A stretch of 64,000 nucleotides of DNA from an uncultured Pelagibacteraceae bacterium (GTDB lineage Bacteria > Pseudomonadota > Alphaproteobacteria > Pelagibacterales > Pelagibacteraceae). Below the pieces are notes generated by a model, which did no database searches, was not told the DNA's origin, and worked only from the letters and a program-made list of their open reading frames with translations. Both the position numbers and the translations under genes were made by a program. The stretch is taken from contig CACBLI010000005.1 of NCBI GenBank assembly GCA_902540235.1, forward strand, positions 41,729 through 105,728, given 5' to 3'. Positions 1 to 8,985 of the stretch are shown piece by piece; positions within the stretch are counted from its first letter, which is position 1; each line of letters opens with the position of its first letter.

Positions 1-805
1 CTGTTTGTTGAAGAGTTGATGTAGTAAATGGTCCTGATGGATTACGATTTACCACTTTACTTGATATATCAGTAATACTAAATTTTTTTTTATTGATGCT
101 TGATATAGCTTTATTTATCTCATCCTTATTTCTAAAAGAGAATTTTTCAATTTTGTTGTTATCTAGTTGACTTATACTTGCAAGGATATTTTGATTTTTT
201 TCATCTTTAAATTTGACACTTAAAGTCCAAAATTCTTCTGGCTTAAAGGACTCAATTTCATGCTCTCTTTCAGTTATCAATTTTAAAGCTACTGATTGAA
301 CTCTTCCCGCAGATTTAGAGCCTGGAAGTTTTGTCCATAATATTGGTGAGATATTAAAGCCAACCAAGTAATCTAACGCTCTTCGAGCCATGTAAGCATC
401 AACTAAAAGCGGTTCAATTTGTCTTGGATTTTCAATGCCATGAATTACTGCTTTTTTTGTAATCTCGTTAAAAACAACCCTTTCAATTTCTTTATCTTTA
501 AGAAGTTTTTTTTCATTTAGATACTCTTTTACATGCCAAGCTATCGCTTCTCCTTCACGATCAGGATCGGTAGCTAATATAATTTTTGAAGAATCTTTGG
601 CTGCATCAGTAATTTCTTTAAGATATTTTTTTGAAAAGCTATCAATTTCCCATTCCATCTTAAAATCTTGATCTGGATCAACTGAACCATTTTTAGAGGG
701 TAAATCTCTAATATGCCCATAACTAGCTAATACTTTATAATTGTCTCCCAAATATTTATTGATAGTTTTGGCTTTAGCTGGACTTTCTACAATGACCAAG
801 TTCAT
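1..805 (-). CDS. topA: DNA topoisomerase I (partial, C-terminal part beyond window)
   Basis: Type IA topoisomerase that relaxes negatively supercoiled DNA through a covalent 5'-phosphotyrosine link. The reading frame is open from an ATG at 805 to the left window edge, giving about 268 residues. The Toprim domain is clear: the VESPAKAK motif with the catalytic Glu at residue 7 and DPDREGE at residues 80-86, which binds Mg2+. Further on are the family motifs ARRALDYLVG, GRVQSVAL and the start of PFTTSTLQQ. The active-site tyrosine lies past the edge, so catalytic competence cannot be judged here. plsY lies 36 bases upstream on the same strand. In many alphaproteobacteria dprA sits between the two, and it is missing here. 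Confidence 0.96.
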   Translation of the reverse strand, partial: MNLVIVESPAKAKTINKYLGDNYKVLASYGHIRDLPSKNGSVDPDQDFKMEWEIDSFSKKYLKEITDAAKDSSKIILATDPDREGEAIAWHVKEYLNEKKLLKDKEIERVVFNEITKKAVIHGIENPRQIEPLLVDAYMARRALDYLVGFNISPILWTKLPGSKSAGRVQSVALKLITEREHEIESFKPEEFWTLSVKFKDEKNQNILASISQLDNNKIEKFSFRNKDEINKAISSINKKKFSITDISSKVVNRNPSGPFTTSTLQQT

Positions 806-841
806 AAATGACAAACTACCTAAAAGAGTTAGATAGTCAAA

Positions 842-1420
842 CTAATAAATTTTTGTCTTAGTTTCTTCTTTATTTTTCAATCTTTTAATATTTTCTCGAT
901 GGGTAAAAAATATTAATACAAACATGACTATAAAAAAAAATACATCGTTAAATTGAACTGTGATTAGTAAATAAACAGGAACTGATATAGAGGCAATTAA
1001 TGAAGATAAAGATGAATATTTTGTTAAGGCAAAAATTATTAACCAAGATAAAGCAAAAATAATTCCAAAATAAATATTTATTGCAAATAGGATGCCAACA
1101 TATGTTGCAACACCTTTGCCTCCTTTAAATTTCAGCCATACAGGAAATACGTGACCTATAAATGCGCATAATGATGACAAATATAATAAATCTGTGTAAT
1201 AAATTTTAACAAATATAACAGGGATAACAGCTTTTAAAATATCAAGAGATAATGTTATATAACCGACTGTCTTGTTACCAGTTCTAAGTACATTTGTAGC
1301 TCCAATATTTCCAGATCCAATATTTCTTATATCTTTTTTCAAAAAAATTTTTGTTAATATTAATCCAAATGGAATTGATCCCATTAAATATGAAATTATA
1401 CCTATGATTAAAATATCCAT
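842..1420 (-). CDS. plsY: Glycerol-3-phosphate acyltransferase PlsY
   Basis: Integral membrane enzyme that moves an acyl group from acyl-phosphate to glycerol-3-phosphate, the first step of phosphatidic acid synthesis. The 192-residue product has the family motifs IGSGNIGATN near residues 34-43 and KFKGGKGVAT near residues 97-106, plus about five hydrophobic membrane segments. Its length is normal for the family. It follows the dihydroorotase-like gene with one base between them and precedes topA, so it probably belongs to a ruvX-pyrB-pyrC-plsY-topA transcription unit. The C-terminal tail (KRLKNKEETKTK) is charged and probably cytoplasmic. Confidence 0.96.
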   Translation of the reverse strand: MDILIIGIISYLMGSIPFGLILTKIFLKKDIRNIGSGNIGATNVLRTGNKTVGYITLSLDILKAVIPVIFVKIYYTDLLYLSSLCAFIGHVFPVWLKFKGGKGVATYVGILFAINIYFGIIFALSWLIIFALTKYSSLSSLIASISVPVYLLITVQFNDVFFFIVMFVLIFFTHRENIKRLKNKEETKTKIY

Positions 1421-1421
1421 A

Positions 1422-2708
1422 CTATAGCTTAAATAATTCTTTACCTTTTACAAATGTATTAGTGACTTTGCCTTGAAGTTTTTTATCTTCGATTGATGTA
1501 TTTTTTGATTTTGAGATAAGTTTATCTTTTTTTACAATCCATGGTTTATCTATATCTACTATACAAAGATCGGCATCATTACCAATAGATAGATTCCCTT
1601 TATTAATTTTTAATATTTTAGCAGGGTTTGATGTCAATGCTTTTATTATTGTCTCTAATTTGAGTGATCCGTTATGATATAATTCTAAACTTAGAGACAG
1701 CAGAGTTTCTATCCCTGACGCACCGGTTGCTGCTTGAGTAAAGGTTAATCTTTTTGATTCTTCATCTTCTGGCTTATGATCTGAAACTATAACATCAATC
1801 AAATCGTCCTTTAAACCTTGTACTAAAGCCATTCTATCTTCCTCTCTTCTTAATGGTGGAGATAATTTCAAAAATGTTTTGAAGTCTCCTATGTCATTTT
1901 CATTTAAAGATAAGTTGTTAACTGAAACACCACATGTGAATTTTACTGTTTCTTTTCTTGATTTAATTACCTCGACAGACTTTTGTGATGATAATTGAGA
2001 GATATGATATCTACATTTAACTTTTTCCAGTAATGTTAAATCTCTTTCGATCAGAATACGTTCAGCGATTTCAGGTATACCAGATAGACCTAATTTTGAA
2101 GCAATTATTCCAGAGTTAATCATACCATTTTTTGCTAACTCATAATCTTCAGCGTGCTGCATTATTAAGCTACCTAAGTCTTTAGCTGAGTTCATTATTC
2201 TAGACATTAATCTTGGGTTTTGAATTGTTTTAACGCCATCGGTGAATGCAATTATTCCTTTATTTTGTAACAAACCAAACTCAGTCATATTTGTACCCTC
2301 AGTATTTTTTGTTAAAGAGGCACATGGAAAAATATTTATCTTTGATTTATCTCTTCCTCTTCTTTTTAAAAAGTCGACTATGGAAACGTTATCAATTACC
2401 GGATCTGTATTTGGCATTGTTACAACTGAAGTGACACCACCCGAGAGTGCCGCGTTACTCAGTGTCCTAAAATTTTCTTTATACTCATAGCCCGGTTCAC
2501 CAACAAAAACTCGCATATCGACTAATCCAGGGAAAATATACTTACTTTTTAAATCAATTGGTTTCTCTCTACTTGGTAAATTATTAATATTTACTTTTTT
2601 TCCTATAGCCTCAATTTTTCCATCTTCACTTATAATCAGACCCCCATTTTCATTCATGGAGTTATAAGGATCAATTATATTTGCGTTTATAAAATATTGT
2701 TTTTTCAT
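1422..2708 (-). CDS. pyrC: Dihydroorotase-like protein, probably non-catalytic (PyrC-prime type)
   Basis: Amidohydrolase-fold protein of the dihydroorotase family, about 428 residues, directly downstream of pyrB. The ATG at 2708 shares one base with the pyrB stop codon (TAATG), which decides the start; an alternative ATG lies nine bases upstream. The strand of active dihydroorotases that carries the metal-binding His-x-His (usually DxHxHxREPG) reads DMRVFVGEPG here, so both histidines are absent. Later family signatures remain (TMPNTDP, QHAED, SDHKPEDEE, GNDADLCIVD). Loss of HxH is known in the pseudo-dihydroorotases that act as structural partners of aspartate transcarbamoylase, and I infer that role. 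A catalytic dihydroorotase should then exist elsewhere in the genome. Confidence 0.85.
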   Translation of the reverse strand: MKKQYFINANIIDPYNSMNENGGLIISEDGKIEAIGKKVNINNLPSREKPIDLKSKYIFPGLVDMRVFVGEPGYEYKENFRTLSNAALSGGVTSVVTMPNTDPVIDNVSIVDFLKRRGRDKSKINIFPCASLTKNTEGTNMTEFGLLQNKGIIAFTDGVKTIQNPRLMSRIMNSAKDLGSLIMQHAEDYELAKNGMINSGIIASKLGLSGIPEIAERILIERDLTLLEKVKCRYHISQLSSQKSVEVIKSRKETVKFTCGVSVNNLSLNENDIGDFKTFLKLSPPLRREEDRMALVQGLKDDLIDVIVSDHKPEDEESKRLTFTQAATGASGIETLLSLSLELYHNGSLKLETIIKALTSNPAKILKINKGNLSIGNDADLCIVDIDKPWIVKKDKLISKSKNTSIEDKKLQGKVTNTFVKGKELFKL

Positions 2709-3649
2709 TATGTACAAAATATTTTAAGACAAGCCATTCTCACCGCTACACCTAATTCAACTTGCTCTTTAATGACACTTTTGTTGATATCATCTGCTAA
2801 CATTGTATCTATTTCTATACCTCTGTTCATTGGACCAGGGTGCATAATTAAAGCATCAGATTTGGCATGTTCTAATTTATCAGGGGTTAATCCATAATAT
2901 TCATAATATTCTCTGTTGGATGAAAGATATGAACTCGTCATTCGTTCATTTTGTAATCTCAACATCATAACAATATCACAATCTTTCAATCCTTTTTTCA
3001 TATCTGTAAAAGTATTAACACCAAATTTTTCAATTTCTTTTGGCATAAGATTTGTTGGAGCAATAATATTCACTTCTGCTCCCAACATACTAAGTAAGTA
3101 AATATTTGATCTGGCAACTCTTGAATGAAGAATGTCTCCACAGATCGCAATTTTTAATCCTTGAATTTTTTTTTTACGAGTAATAATTGTTAAAGCATCT
3201 AATAAAGCCTGAGTAGGGTGTTCTCTTCTTCCATCACCAGCATTTAGAACCGCACAGTTTACTTTTTGTGAAAGTAGATTACATGCCCCAGAATCTTGAT
3301 GTCTAATTACAATAATATCAGGATGCATTGCATTTAGTGTCATTGCTGTATCTATTAATGTTTCACCTTTTTTAATTGCTGAGTTGTTTATATTCATTGA
3401 CATAACATCAGCCCCAAGTCTTTTACCAGCTAATTCAAACGAGCTTTGAGTTCTAGTGGAAGGTTCAAAAAATAAATTAATTTGAGTTTTACCTCTTAAA
3501 ACATCAACTTTCTTATTTTTACTTTGATTTACTTTTATAAATGAATTTGCTTCATCAAGTATTAAGTTAACATCATTAATTGACAAATCTTGAATTCCTA
3601 AAAGGTGTTTTTGAGAAATTTTAATAGCCTGATTTGTTTTAATTGCCAT
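2708..3649 (-). CDS. pyrB: Aspartate carbamoyltransferase catalytic subunit
   Basis: Condenses carbamoyl phosphate with aspartate in the second step of pyrimidine synthesis. Family motifs are present: [20 protein letters not shown] (carbamoyl-phosphate loop), [11 protein letters not shown], and MLRLQNERM in the aspartate domain. An in-frame ATG lies upstream at 3688, but the residues it adds are hydrophobic and not typical of the family. I prefer the ATG at 3649 ([18 protein letters not shown]), which gives about 313 residues, the usual size. It lies downstream of ruvX and overlaps the dihydroorotase-like gene by one base, which suggests coupled translation and possibly a joint complex. No pyrI regulatory subunit is visible. 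Confidence 0.96.
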   Translation of the reverse strand: MAIKTNQAIKISQKHLLGIQDLSINDVNLILDEANSFIKVNQSKNKKVDVLRGKTQINLFFEPSTRTQSSFELAGKRLGADVMSMNINNSAIKKGETLIDTAMTLNAMHPDIIVIRHQDSGACNLLSQKVNCAVLNAGDGRREHPTQALLDALTIITRKKKIQGLKIAICGDILHSRVARSNIYLLSMLGAEVNIIAPTNLMPKEIEKFGVNTFTDMKKGLKDCDIVMMLRLQNERMTSSYLSSNREYYEYYGLTPDKLEHAKSDALIMHPGPMNRGIEIDTMLADDINKSVIKEQVELGVAVRMACLKIFCT

Positions 3650-3691
3650 TAAAGCCAACTCTATAACTATAAACTCATATAATAGCAAGTA

Positions 3692-4147
3692 TTAATTATT
3701 CAAAAAATCTAAAGCTCCTTGTAATATAAAAGCAGCAGCATTTTCATCTATTTTTTTTTCTCTTTTACTCACATTAATATCTAATTGGCCAGACAGATTA
3801 AAAGCACCAACAGTTGAGAGTCTCTCATCCCAGAGACAAATTGGAATATCTAAGTTTTTTTCAATATTTTCAGTTGTATCTTTTACTGATTGAGCTGACC
3901 TACCTGAGGATCCATCCATATTCAAAGGATTTCCAACAATGATTCCTTTTATATTATTTTCATTGATAATTAATTTTAGTTCATCAATAAGGTCTTCTAA
4001 CGAATTTCTATTTATTGTTTTTAATGGAGTGGCTATTAGTTGTTTGTCATCACAGATTGACACACCAATTCTTTTAGATCCAAGGTCTAAACCTATCAAT
4101 CTACACTTATCTGAGTGTTTTTTTTTAAATTCCTCTAAAGTGATCAT
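3692..4147 (-). CDS. ruvX: Holliday junction resolvase-like RNase H-fold protein RuvX/YqgF
   Basis: Small RNase H-fold nuclease of the YqgF family, 151 residues. Depending on species it is linked to pre-16S rRNA 5'-end processing or Holliday-junction resolution. The signature acidic strand LIGLDLGSKRIGVSICDD is near residues 17-34, followed by IIVGNPLNMDGSSGRSA and the WDERLST segment; these hold the conserved acidic and polar residues of the active site. It is the first gene of the minus-strand run towards topA and is divergent from gatC, with about 50 bases between the two starts that must hold both promoters. Confidence 0.94.
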   Translation of the reverse strand: MITLEEFKKKHSDKCRLIGLDLGSKRIGVSICDDKQLIATPLKTINRNSLEDLIDELKLIINENNIKGIIVGNPLNMDGSSGRSAQSVKDTTENIEKNLDIPICLWDERLSTVGAFNLSGQLDINVSKREKKIDENAAAFILQGALDFLNN

Positions 4148-4197
4148 ATTGTATATTTTAAACTTAAGTGATACTTTGCCTCATATTTAAATAGCAT

Positions 4198-4485
4198 ATG
4201 AGTATAGATCTTAAAACAATAAAACATATATCTAAATTGGCAAGAATTTCAGTTGACGAGCAAAGAGCTGAAAAATTGGCTGGTGATTTAAATTCTATTT
4301 TTGAATTTATTGAAAAACTTAACGAATTAAAAACTGACAATGTAGAACCATTAACTTCTATCGCTGAAACAACCTTAAAATTAAGATCTGATGAAGTAAA
4401 AAGTAAAAATATCAGAGAACAAATTATTAAAAATTCTCCTCAGGATAACGAGGATTATTTTGTAGTGCCTAAGGTGATTGAATAA
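4198..4485 (+). CDS. gatC: Asp-tRNA(Asn)/Glu-tRNA(Gln) amidotransferase subunit C
   Basis: Small 95-residue subunit that wraps between GatA and GatB and stabilises the tRNA-dependent amidotransferase. The family pattern is visible: IKHISKLARISVDEQRAEKLAGDLNSI, then NVEPLTS and LRSDEV, and the C-terminal FVVPKVIE. Its last base coincides with the first base of gatA (stop-start overlap TAATG), so the three gat genes form one operon. A complete gatCAB is expected in an organism that makes Gln-tRNA, and perhaps Asn-tRNA, by transamidation. Confidence 0.96.
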   Translation: MSIDLKTIKHISKLARISVDEQRAEKLAGDLNSIFEFIEKLNELKTDNVEPLTSIAETTLKLRSDEVKSKNIREQIIKNSPQDNEDYFVVPKVIE

Positions 4486-5942
4486 TGTCAGATATTACAA
4501 AACAATCTCTTACAGAACTGGTTGAAAATATTAAAAATAAAAAACTTTCTTCAACAGATGTGACCAAGGCATTTATCGATAGATCTGAAAAATCTGAAGA
4601 ATTGAACGCTTATATTACAAATGACTTTACATCGGCTTTAGATAAAGCAAAAAAATTCGATCAAAAACCAAATTTAAATTTGAAACTGCCTGGTATTCCA
4701 ATGGCAGTTAAGGATTTATTTTGTACAAAAGATATTAAAACAACTGCTGGTAGTAAAATTTTAAATAACTTTGTACCAACTTACGAGTCAACAGTTACTG
4801 AAAATATTTGGAATGAAGGCGCAATACTTTTGGGTAAGTTAAACTGTGATGAGTTTGCAATGGGTTCATCAAATGAAACAAGTTTTTTTGGCAATGTACA
4901 AAGCCCTATTGATAAAAATCTGGTTCCGGGTGGATCATCTGGCGGCTCAGCTTCGGCAGTGGCTGGACAATTAACTCCTGTTACAATTGGTACTGATACT
5001 GGTGGATCAATTAGACAACCAGCCTCTTTCACTGGGATTGTAGGATTAAAACCTACATACGGTAGCTGCTCAAGATATGGAATAGTTGCTTTTGCTTCAT
5101 CATTGGATCAAGCAGGACCAATGGCTCAAAATGTAAAAGATTGTGCTTTACTACACGAAGTAATTAGCTCTTATGACTCAAAAGACTCTACTTCAATAGA
5201 TTTTAAGAGAAACCATTACAGTAAAGAATTAACAAATAATATTAAAGGAAAAAAAATTGGAATACCAAAAGAGTATAGAGTCGATGGTATGCCGAAAGAA
5301 ATTGAAGATCTTTGGCAAAAAGGTATTCAGTACGTAAAAGATTGTGGTGCTGAAACCATTGATATTTCTCTGCCAAACACAAGTTATGCATTGCCGACAT
5401 ATTATATAGTAGCTCCTGCTGAAGCGTCATCAAACTTAGCAAGATATGATGGTGTTAAGTATGGATTTAGAGCTAAAGGTGAAAATTTAATTGATATGTA
5501 CGAAAAGACTAGATCAGAAGGCTTTGGAGCTGAAGTTCAAAGAAGAATCATGATTGGAACTTATGTTTTATCTTCTGGGTACTACGATGCTTATTATCTT
5601 AAAGCTCAAAAAGTAAGGAAACTTATCAAAAATGATTTTGATGAGGCTTATAAAAAAGTCGATGCAATTTTAACTCCATCAACACCTAGCTCAGCATTTA
5701 AGATAGGTGAAAAAACAAATGATCCAGTGTCAATGTATCTAAATGATATATTTACAGTACCTGTTAACTTAGCTGGACTTCCAGGTATCTCAATACCTGC
5801 AGGACATGACTCTAAAGGTTATCCTTTAGGTTTACAAATTATTGGAAAAGCTTTTGATGAACAAAATATATTGAATATAGCTTATGCTATGGAAGAAAAG
5901 ATCAATTTTAAAAACAAAATTACTGATTGGTGGATAAAATGA
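4485..5942 (+). CDS. gatA: Asp-tRNA(Asn)/Glu-tRNA(Gln) amidotransferase subunit A
   Basis: Amidase subunit that hydrolyses glutamine and channels ammonia to GatB. The 485-residue protein has the amidase signature with a Lys-cisSer-Ser triad: Lys76 in MAVKDLF, Ser151 in [12 protein letters not shown], and Ser175 in [11 protein letters not shown]. The spacing between the three residues (75 and 24) is what the family shows. It overlaps gatC by one base at its start and ends inside the ATGA junction with gatB, so translation is probably coupled. Confidence 0.97.
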   Translation: MSDITKQSLTELVENIKNKKLSSTDVTKAFIDRSEKSEELNAYITNDFTSALDKAKKFDQKPNLNLKLPGIPMAVKDLFCTKDIKTTAGSKILNNFVPTYESTVTENIWNEGAILLGKLNCDEFAMGSSNETSFFGNVQSPIDKNLVPGGSSGGSASAVAGQLTPVTIGTDTGGSIRQPASFTGIVGLKPTYGSCSRYGIVAFASSLDQAGPMAQNVKDCALLHEVISSYDSKDSTSIDFKRNHYSKELTNNIKGKKIGIPKEYRVDGMPKEIEDLWQKGIQYVKDCGAETIDISLPNTSYALPTYYIVAPAEASSNLARYDGVKYGFRAKGENLIDMYEKTRSEGFGAEVQRRIMIGTYVLSSGYYDAYYLKAQKVRKLIKNDFDEAYKKVDAILTPSTPSSAFKIGEKTNDPVSMYLNDIFTVPVNLAGLPGISIPAGHDSKGYPLGLQIIGKAFDEQNILNIAYAMEEKINFKNKITDWWIK

Positions 5943-7414
5943 GTAAAAAAGATTCAGAATATTTGATCAATCGAAAAGATAATCAGTACGAGGTAGTAAT
6001 TGGTTTAGAAGTTCATGCTCAAGTTTTATCTGAGTCTAAATTATTTTCTACTTCAGCAACTAAATTTGGAGCGGAACCTAATACGCAGGTTAGTTTAGTT
6101 GATGCTGCATTTCCAGGAATGTTACCAGTAATAAATGAATTTTGTGTTAAACAGGCAATTAAAACTGGTATTGGCCTTAACGCAAAAATTAATAAACGTT
6201 CAGTATTTGATAGAAAAAATTATTTTTATGCTGATTTACCTCAAGGATATCAAATATCACAATTTAAAGATCCAATAGTAGGCGAGGGTAAGGTTATTTT
6301 GGATATGCCTAATGGTCAAAAAGAAGTTGGTATAGAAAGATTACACCTTGAACAAGATGCTGGAAAGAGCATACATGATCTTGACCAACAAAATACTTTT
6401 GTTGATTTAAACAGATCAGGGGTAGCTTTAATGGAAATAGTCAGCAAGCCTGATCTAAGATCCCCAGATGAGGTTAATGCTTACATTAAAAAATTACGAT
6501 CTATAATGAGATATTTAGGAACTTGTGATGGTAATATGCAAGAGGGCTCTTTAAGAGCTGATGTGAATGTTTCTGTAAGACCAAAGGGCTCAAAAGAATT
6601 TGGTACTCGATGCGAAATTAAAAATGTTAATTCAATTAAATTTATGCAAATGGCAATAGAATATGAGGCTAATAGGCAAGTTGATTTAATAGAAGAAGGC
6701 AAAACTATTGATCAAGAAACAAGGCTTTTTGATACCAAGAAAAATGAGACAAGGTCAATGAGATCAAAAGAAGACGCTCATGATTATAGATATTTTCCTG
6801 ACCCAGATTTATTGCCTTTGGAAGTTTCGGAAGAATTTATTGAAAAACTTAAAAATGATATTCCAGAACTTCCAGATGACAAAAAGAAAAGATTTATTGA
6901 AGAGTTTAAATTGTCTCCTTATGAGGCTAATATTTTAGTGTCTGATATTGATACTGCGAAATACTTTGAAGAAGTTGTAGCTAAAATGGGTAAGAACAAA
7001 GATATTAAGTTAGCAGTCAATTGGATTACAGGAGAATTATTTGCTGTTTTAAATAGCAAAGCTTTAGAAATTTCTCAAAGTCCAGTGAGCGCTAAGAATT
7101 TCGCTATTTTGATAAATCTTATTAAGAATGGAACTATCTCAGGAAAGATAGCAAAAACTGTTTTTGAATTGATGATCGATGGTGATAAAGATCCTCAAAA
7201 CATAGTAGAAGAAAAAGGATTAAAACAACAAAGCGATCCAAAAGCTTTAGAGGCATTAATTGACAAAATAATTAATGACAATAGAGAAAAAGCCATTGAA
7301 TATAAACAAGGTAAAGAAAAATTATTTGGTTTTTTTGTTGGTCAAGCAATGAAGGCATCAGGTGGAAAAGCTAACCCTCAATTAATCAATGAGATCCTAA
7401 AGAAAAAATTATAA
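5939..7414 (+). CDS. gatB: Asp-tRNA(Asn)/Glu-tRNA(Gln) amidotransferase subunit B
   Basis: Kinase and tRNA-binding subunit that activates the misacylated Glu- or Asp-tRNA and receives ammonia from GatA. Typical stretches are [52 protein letters not shown], the ADVNVSVRP strand and [13 protein letters not shown]. The C-terminal YqeY-like helical tail ends at [14 protein letters not shown]. The start at 5939 overlaps the gatA stop as ATGA; an in-frame upstream start at 5927 would add only four residues. About 491 residues, normal for the family. Confidence 0.97.
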   Translation: MSKKDSEYLINRKDNQYEVVIGLEVHAQVLSESKLFSTSATKFGAEPNTQVSLVDAAFPGMLPVINEFCVKQAIKTGIGLNAKINKRSVFDRKNYFYADLPQGYQISQFKDPIVGEGKVILDMPNGQKEVGIERLHLEQDAGKSIHDLDQQNTFVDLNRSGVALMEIVSKPDLRSPDEVNAYIKKLRSIMRYLGTCDGNMQEGSLRADVNVSVRPKGSKEFGTRCEIKNVNSIKFMQMAIEYEANRQVDLIEEGKTIDQETRLFDTKKNETRSMRSKEDAHDYRYFPDPDLLPLEVSEEFIEKLKNDIPELPDDKKKRFIEEFKLSPYEANILVSDIDTAKYFEEVVAKMGKNKDIKLAVNWITGELFAVLNSKALEISQSPVSAKNFAILINLIKNGTISGKIAKTVFELMIDGDKDPQNIVEEKGLKQQSDPKALEALIDKIINDNREKAIEYKQGKEKLFGFFVGQAMKASGGKANPQLINEILKKKL

Positions 7415-7418
7415 GGTT

Positions 7419-8069
7419 ATGGGTTCAGACCTTAATATTACAAAACATTTACAAGATTATATTTTAAAGAATGGTTTAAAATTACATCCAATTCAAAAAG
7501 AAATAATAGATTACAACCTATCACTTGGTGATTCAAAAAGAATGCAAATATCTATTTCTCAATGTCAATTTCTACATCTGATTATTAAGGTTTCTAAAAT
7601 TAAAAAAGTCCTAGAGATAGGAACTTTTACAGGTTTAAGTACATTATCCATGGCATTAGCATTACCAGATGAGGGCAGTATAATTGCATTAGATAAAAAT
7701 GCGGAAACAACCAAAGTTGCACAAAGCTTTTTTAAAAAGGCTAATCAAGATCATAAGATTAAAACAATGATTAAACCAGCATTAGAAACTTTAATGAGTA
7801 TCAGAAATGAAAAATTTGACTTAGTTTTTATTGATGCAGATAAAATGAATTATAAAAAATATTATGAAATTTCTTTAGATTTATTGAATAAAGAGGGTTT
7901 AGTGATAATCGATAATGTATTATGGCATGGAGAAGTAGTTAACAAAGATATAAATGACAAAATTACAAAAAGTATTAGAGATTTGAATGATTTTATCTCT
8001 AAGGATAAGAGAATTGAAAAAGTCATGATACCTTTTGGTGATGGAATGACTGTTTGTAGGAAGATTTAA
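7419..8069 (+). CDS. Class I SAM-dependent O-methyltransferase (caffeoyl-CoA/catechol OMT-like)
   Basis: Soluble Rossmann-fold methyltransferase of 216 residues. The SAM-binding motif I reads VLEIGTFTGLSTLSMAL, the acidic motif is IIALDKN, and the metal-binding region FVFIDADKMNYKKYYE followed by LVIIDNVLWHGEVV matches the divalent-cation-dependent caffeoyl-CoA/catechol O-methyltransferase family. Bacterial members often act on small phenolic or catechol compounds, but the substrate cannot be read from the sequence. It lies four bases after gatB and its last base is shared with the start of trhO, so it may be read from the gat promoter. Confidence 0.88.
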   Translation: MGSDLNITKHLQDYILKNGLKLHPIQKEIIDYNLSLGDSKRMQISISQCQFLHLIIKVSKIKKVLEIGTFTGLSTLSMALALPDEGSIIALDKNAETTKVAQSFFKKANQDHKIKTMIKPALETLMSIRNEKFDLVFIDADKMNYKKYYEISLDLLNKEGLVIIDNVLWHGEVVNKDINDKITKSIRDLNDFISKDKRIEKVMIPFGDGMTVCRKI

Positions 8070-8977
8070 TGTTCACTGTATTTGGCTTTTATAAATTTCA
8101 AAAAATAAATGATTTAAAAAAAAATCAAAAAATATTGATTAATCTCTTGACTAATAAAAACATAAATGGATCAATTATTATATCCAAAGAGGGATTAAAT
8201 GGATCTATATGTGGAATTAATAAAGATATTAGAACCACAATTATTAGATTAAAAAAAATCTTGAGTATTAAAAAATTTGATAATTTTAATGATTCAAAAA
8301 GTATCTTTAAACCTTTTCACAAACCAAAAGTAAAAATTAAAAAAGAAGTTGTTCCTATGGATCTTAAAATATCCAATAGGATGAAAAAAAAGAATACTTA
8401 TATTGAACCAATAAAATGGAATAAATTAATAAAAAAAAAGAAAATCTTATTATTAGATGCAAGAAAACCTTTTGAATATAAAGTTGGATCTTTCAAAAAA
8501 TCGGTAAATCCAAATATAGGTAATTTTAGAAATTTCCCAAAATACCTTAAAAAGTTAAAAAAAGACCAACCAATAGCAATGTTTTGTACTGGTGGAATTA
8601 GGTGTGAAAAGGCCTCTATATTTTTAGAAAAAAAAGGTTTTAAAAATATTTATCAATTAAAAGGCGGAATTTTGAATTATTTAAAAAAAATCAAACAAAA
8701 AAATAGCCTATGGCAAGGAGAATGCTTTGTATTTGACAACAGAGTAAGTTTAAAACATGGATTGGTACAAGGAACCTATTCAATTTGTGGTGGATGTAGA
8801 CAGCCAATTTCAATTAAAGATAAAAAATCAAAAAGATATGAGGAGGGTGTAACTTGCCCTAATTGTTTTGATAAACTCTCAAAAAATCAAAAATCTCGTT
8901 TTAGAATGAGACAAAGTCAGATATACAAGGCAAAGCTATCTGGAAAAAAATATAATTTTCAAAAAGAGTTTAACTAA
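8069..8977 (+). CDS. trhO: tRNA uridine(34) hydroxylase (rhodanese-domain, TrhO/YceA family)
   Basis: Rhodanese-domain protein that, in characterised bacteria, performs O2-dependent hydroxylation of U34 to 5-hydroxyuridine in certain tRNAs. The 302-residue product has an N-terminal ferredoxin-like domain (GSIIISKEGLNGSICG), a rhodanese domain with the active-site loop MFCTGGIRCEKAS, and a C-terminal Cys-rich region (SICGGCRQPIS and EGVTCPNCFDK) that probably binds a metal. This order is that of YceA/TrhO. It starts inside the stop of the O-methyltransferase gene (TAATG). Confidence 0.92.
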   Translation: MFTVFGFYKFQKINDLKKNQKILINLLTNKNINGSIIISKEGLNGSICGINKDIRTTIIRLKKILSIKKFDNFNDSKSIFKPFHKPKVKIKKEVVPMDLKISNRMKKKNTYIEPIKWNKLIKKKKILLLDARKPFEYKVGSFKKSVNPNIGNFRNFPKYLKKLKKDQPIAMFCTGGIRCEKASIFLEKKGFKNIYQLKGGILNYLKKIKQKNSLWQGECFVFDNRVSLKHGLVQGTYSICGGCRQPISIKDKKSKRYEEGVTCPNCFDKLSKNQKSRFRMRQSQIYKAKLSGKKYNFQKEFN

Positions 8978-8985
8978 GGATTTAT

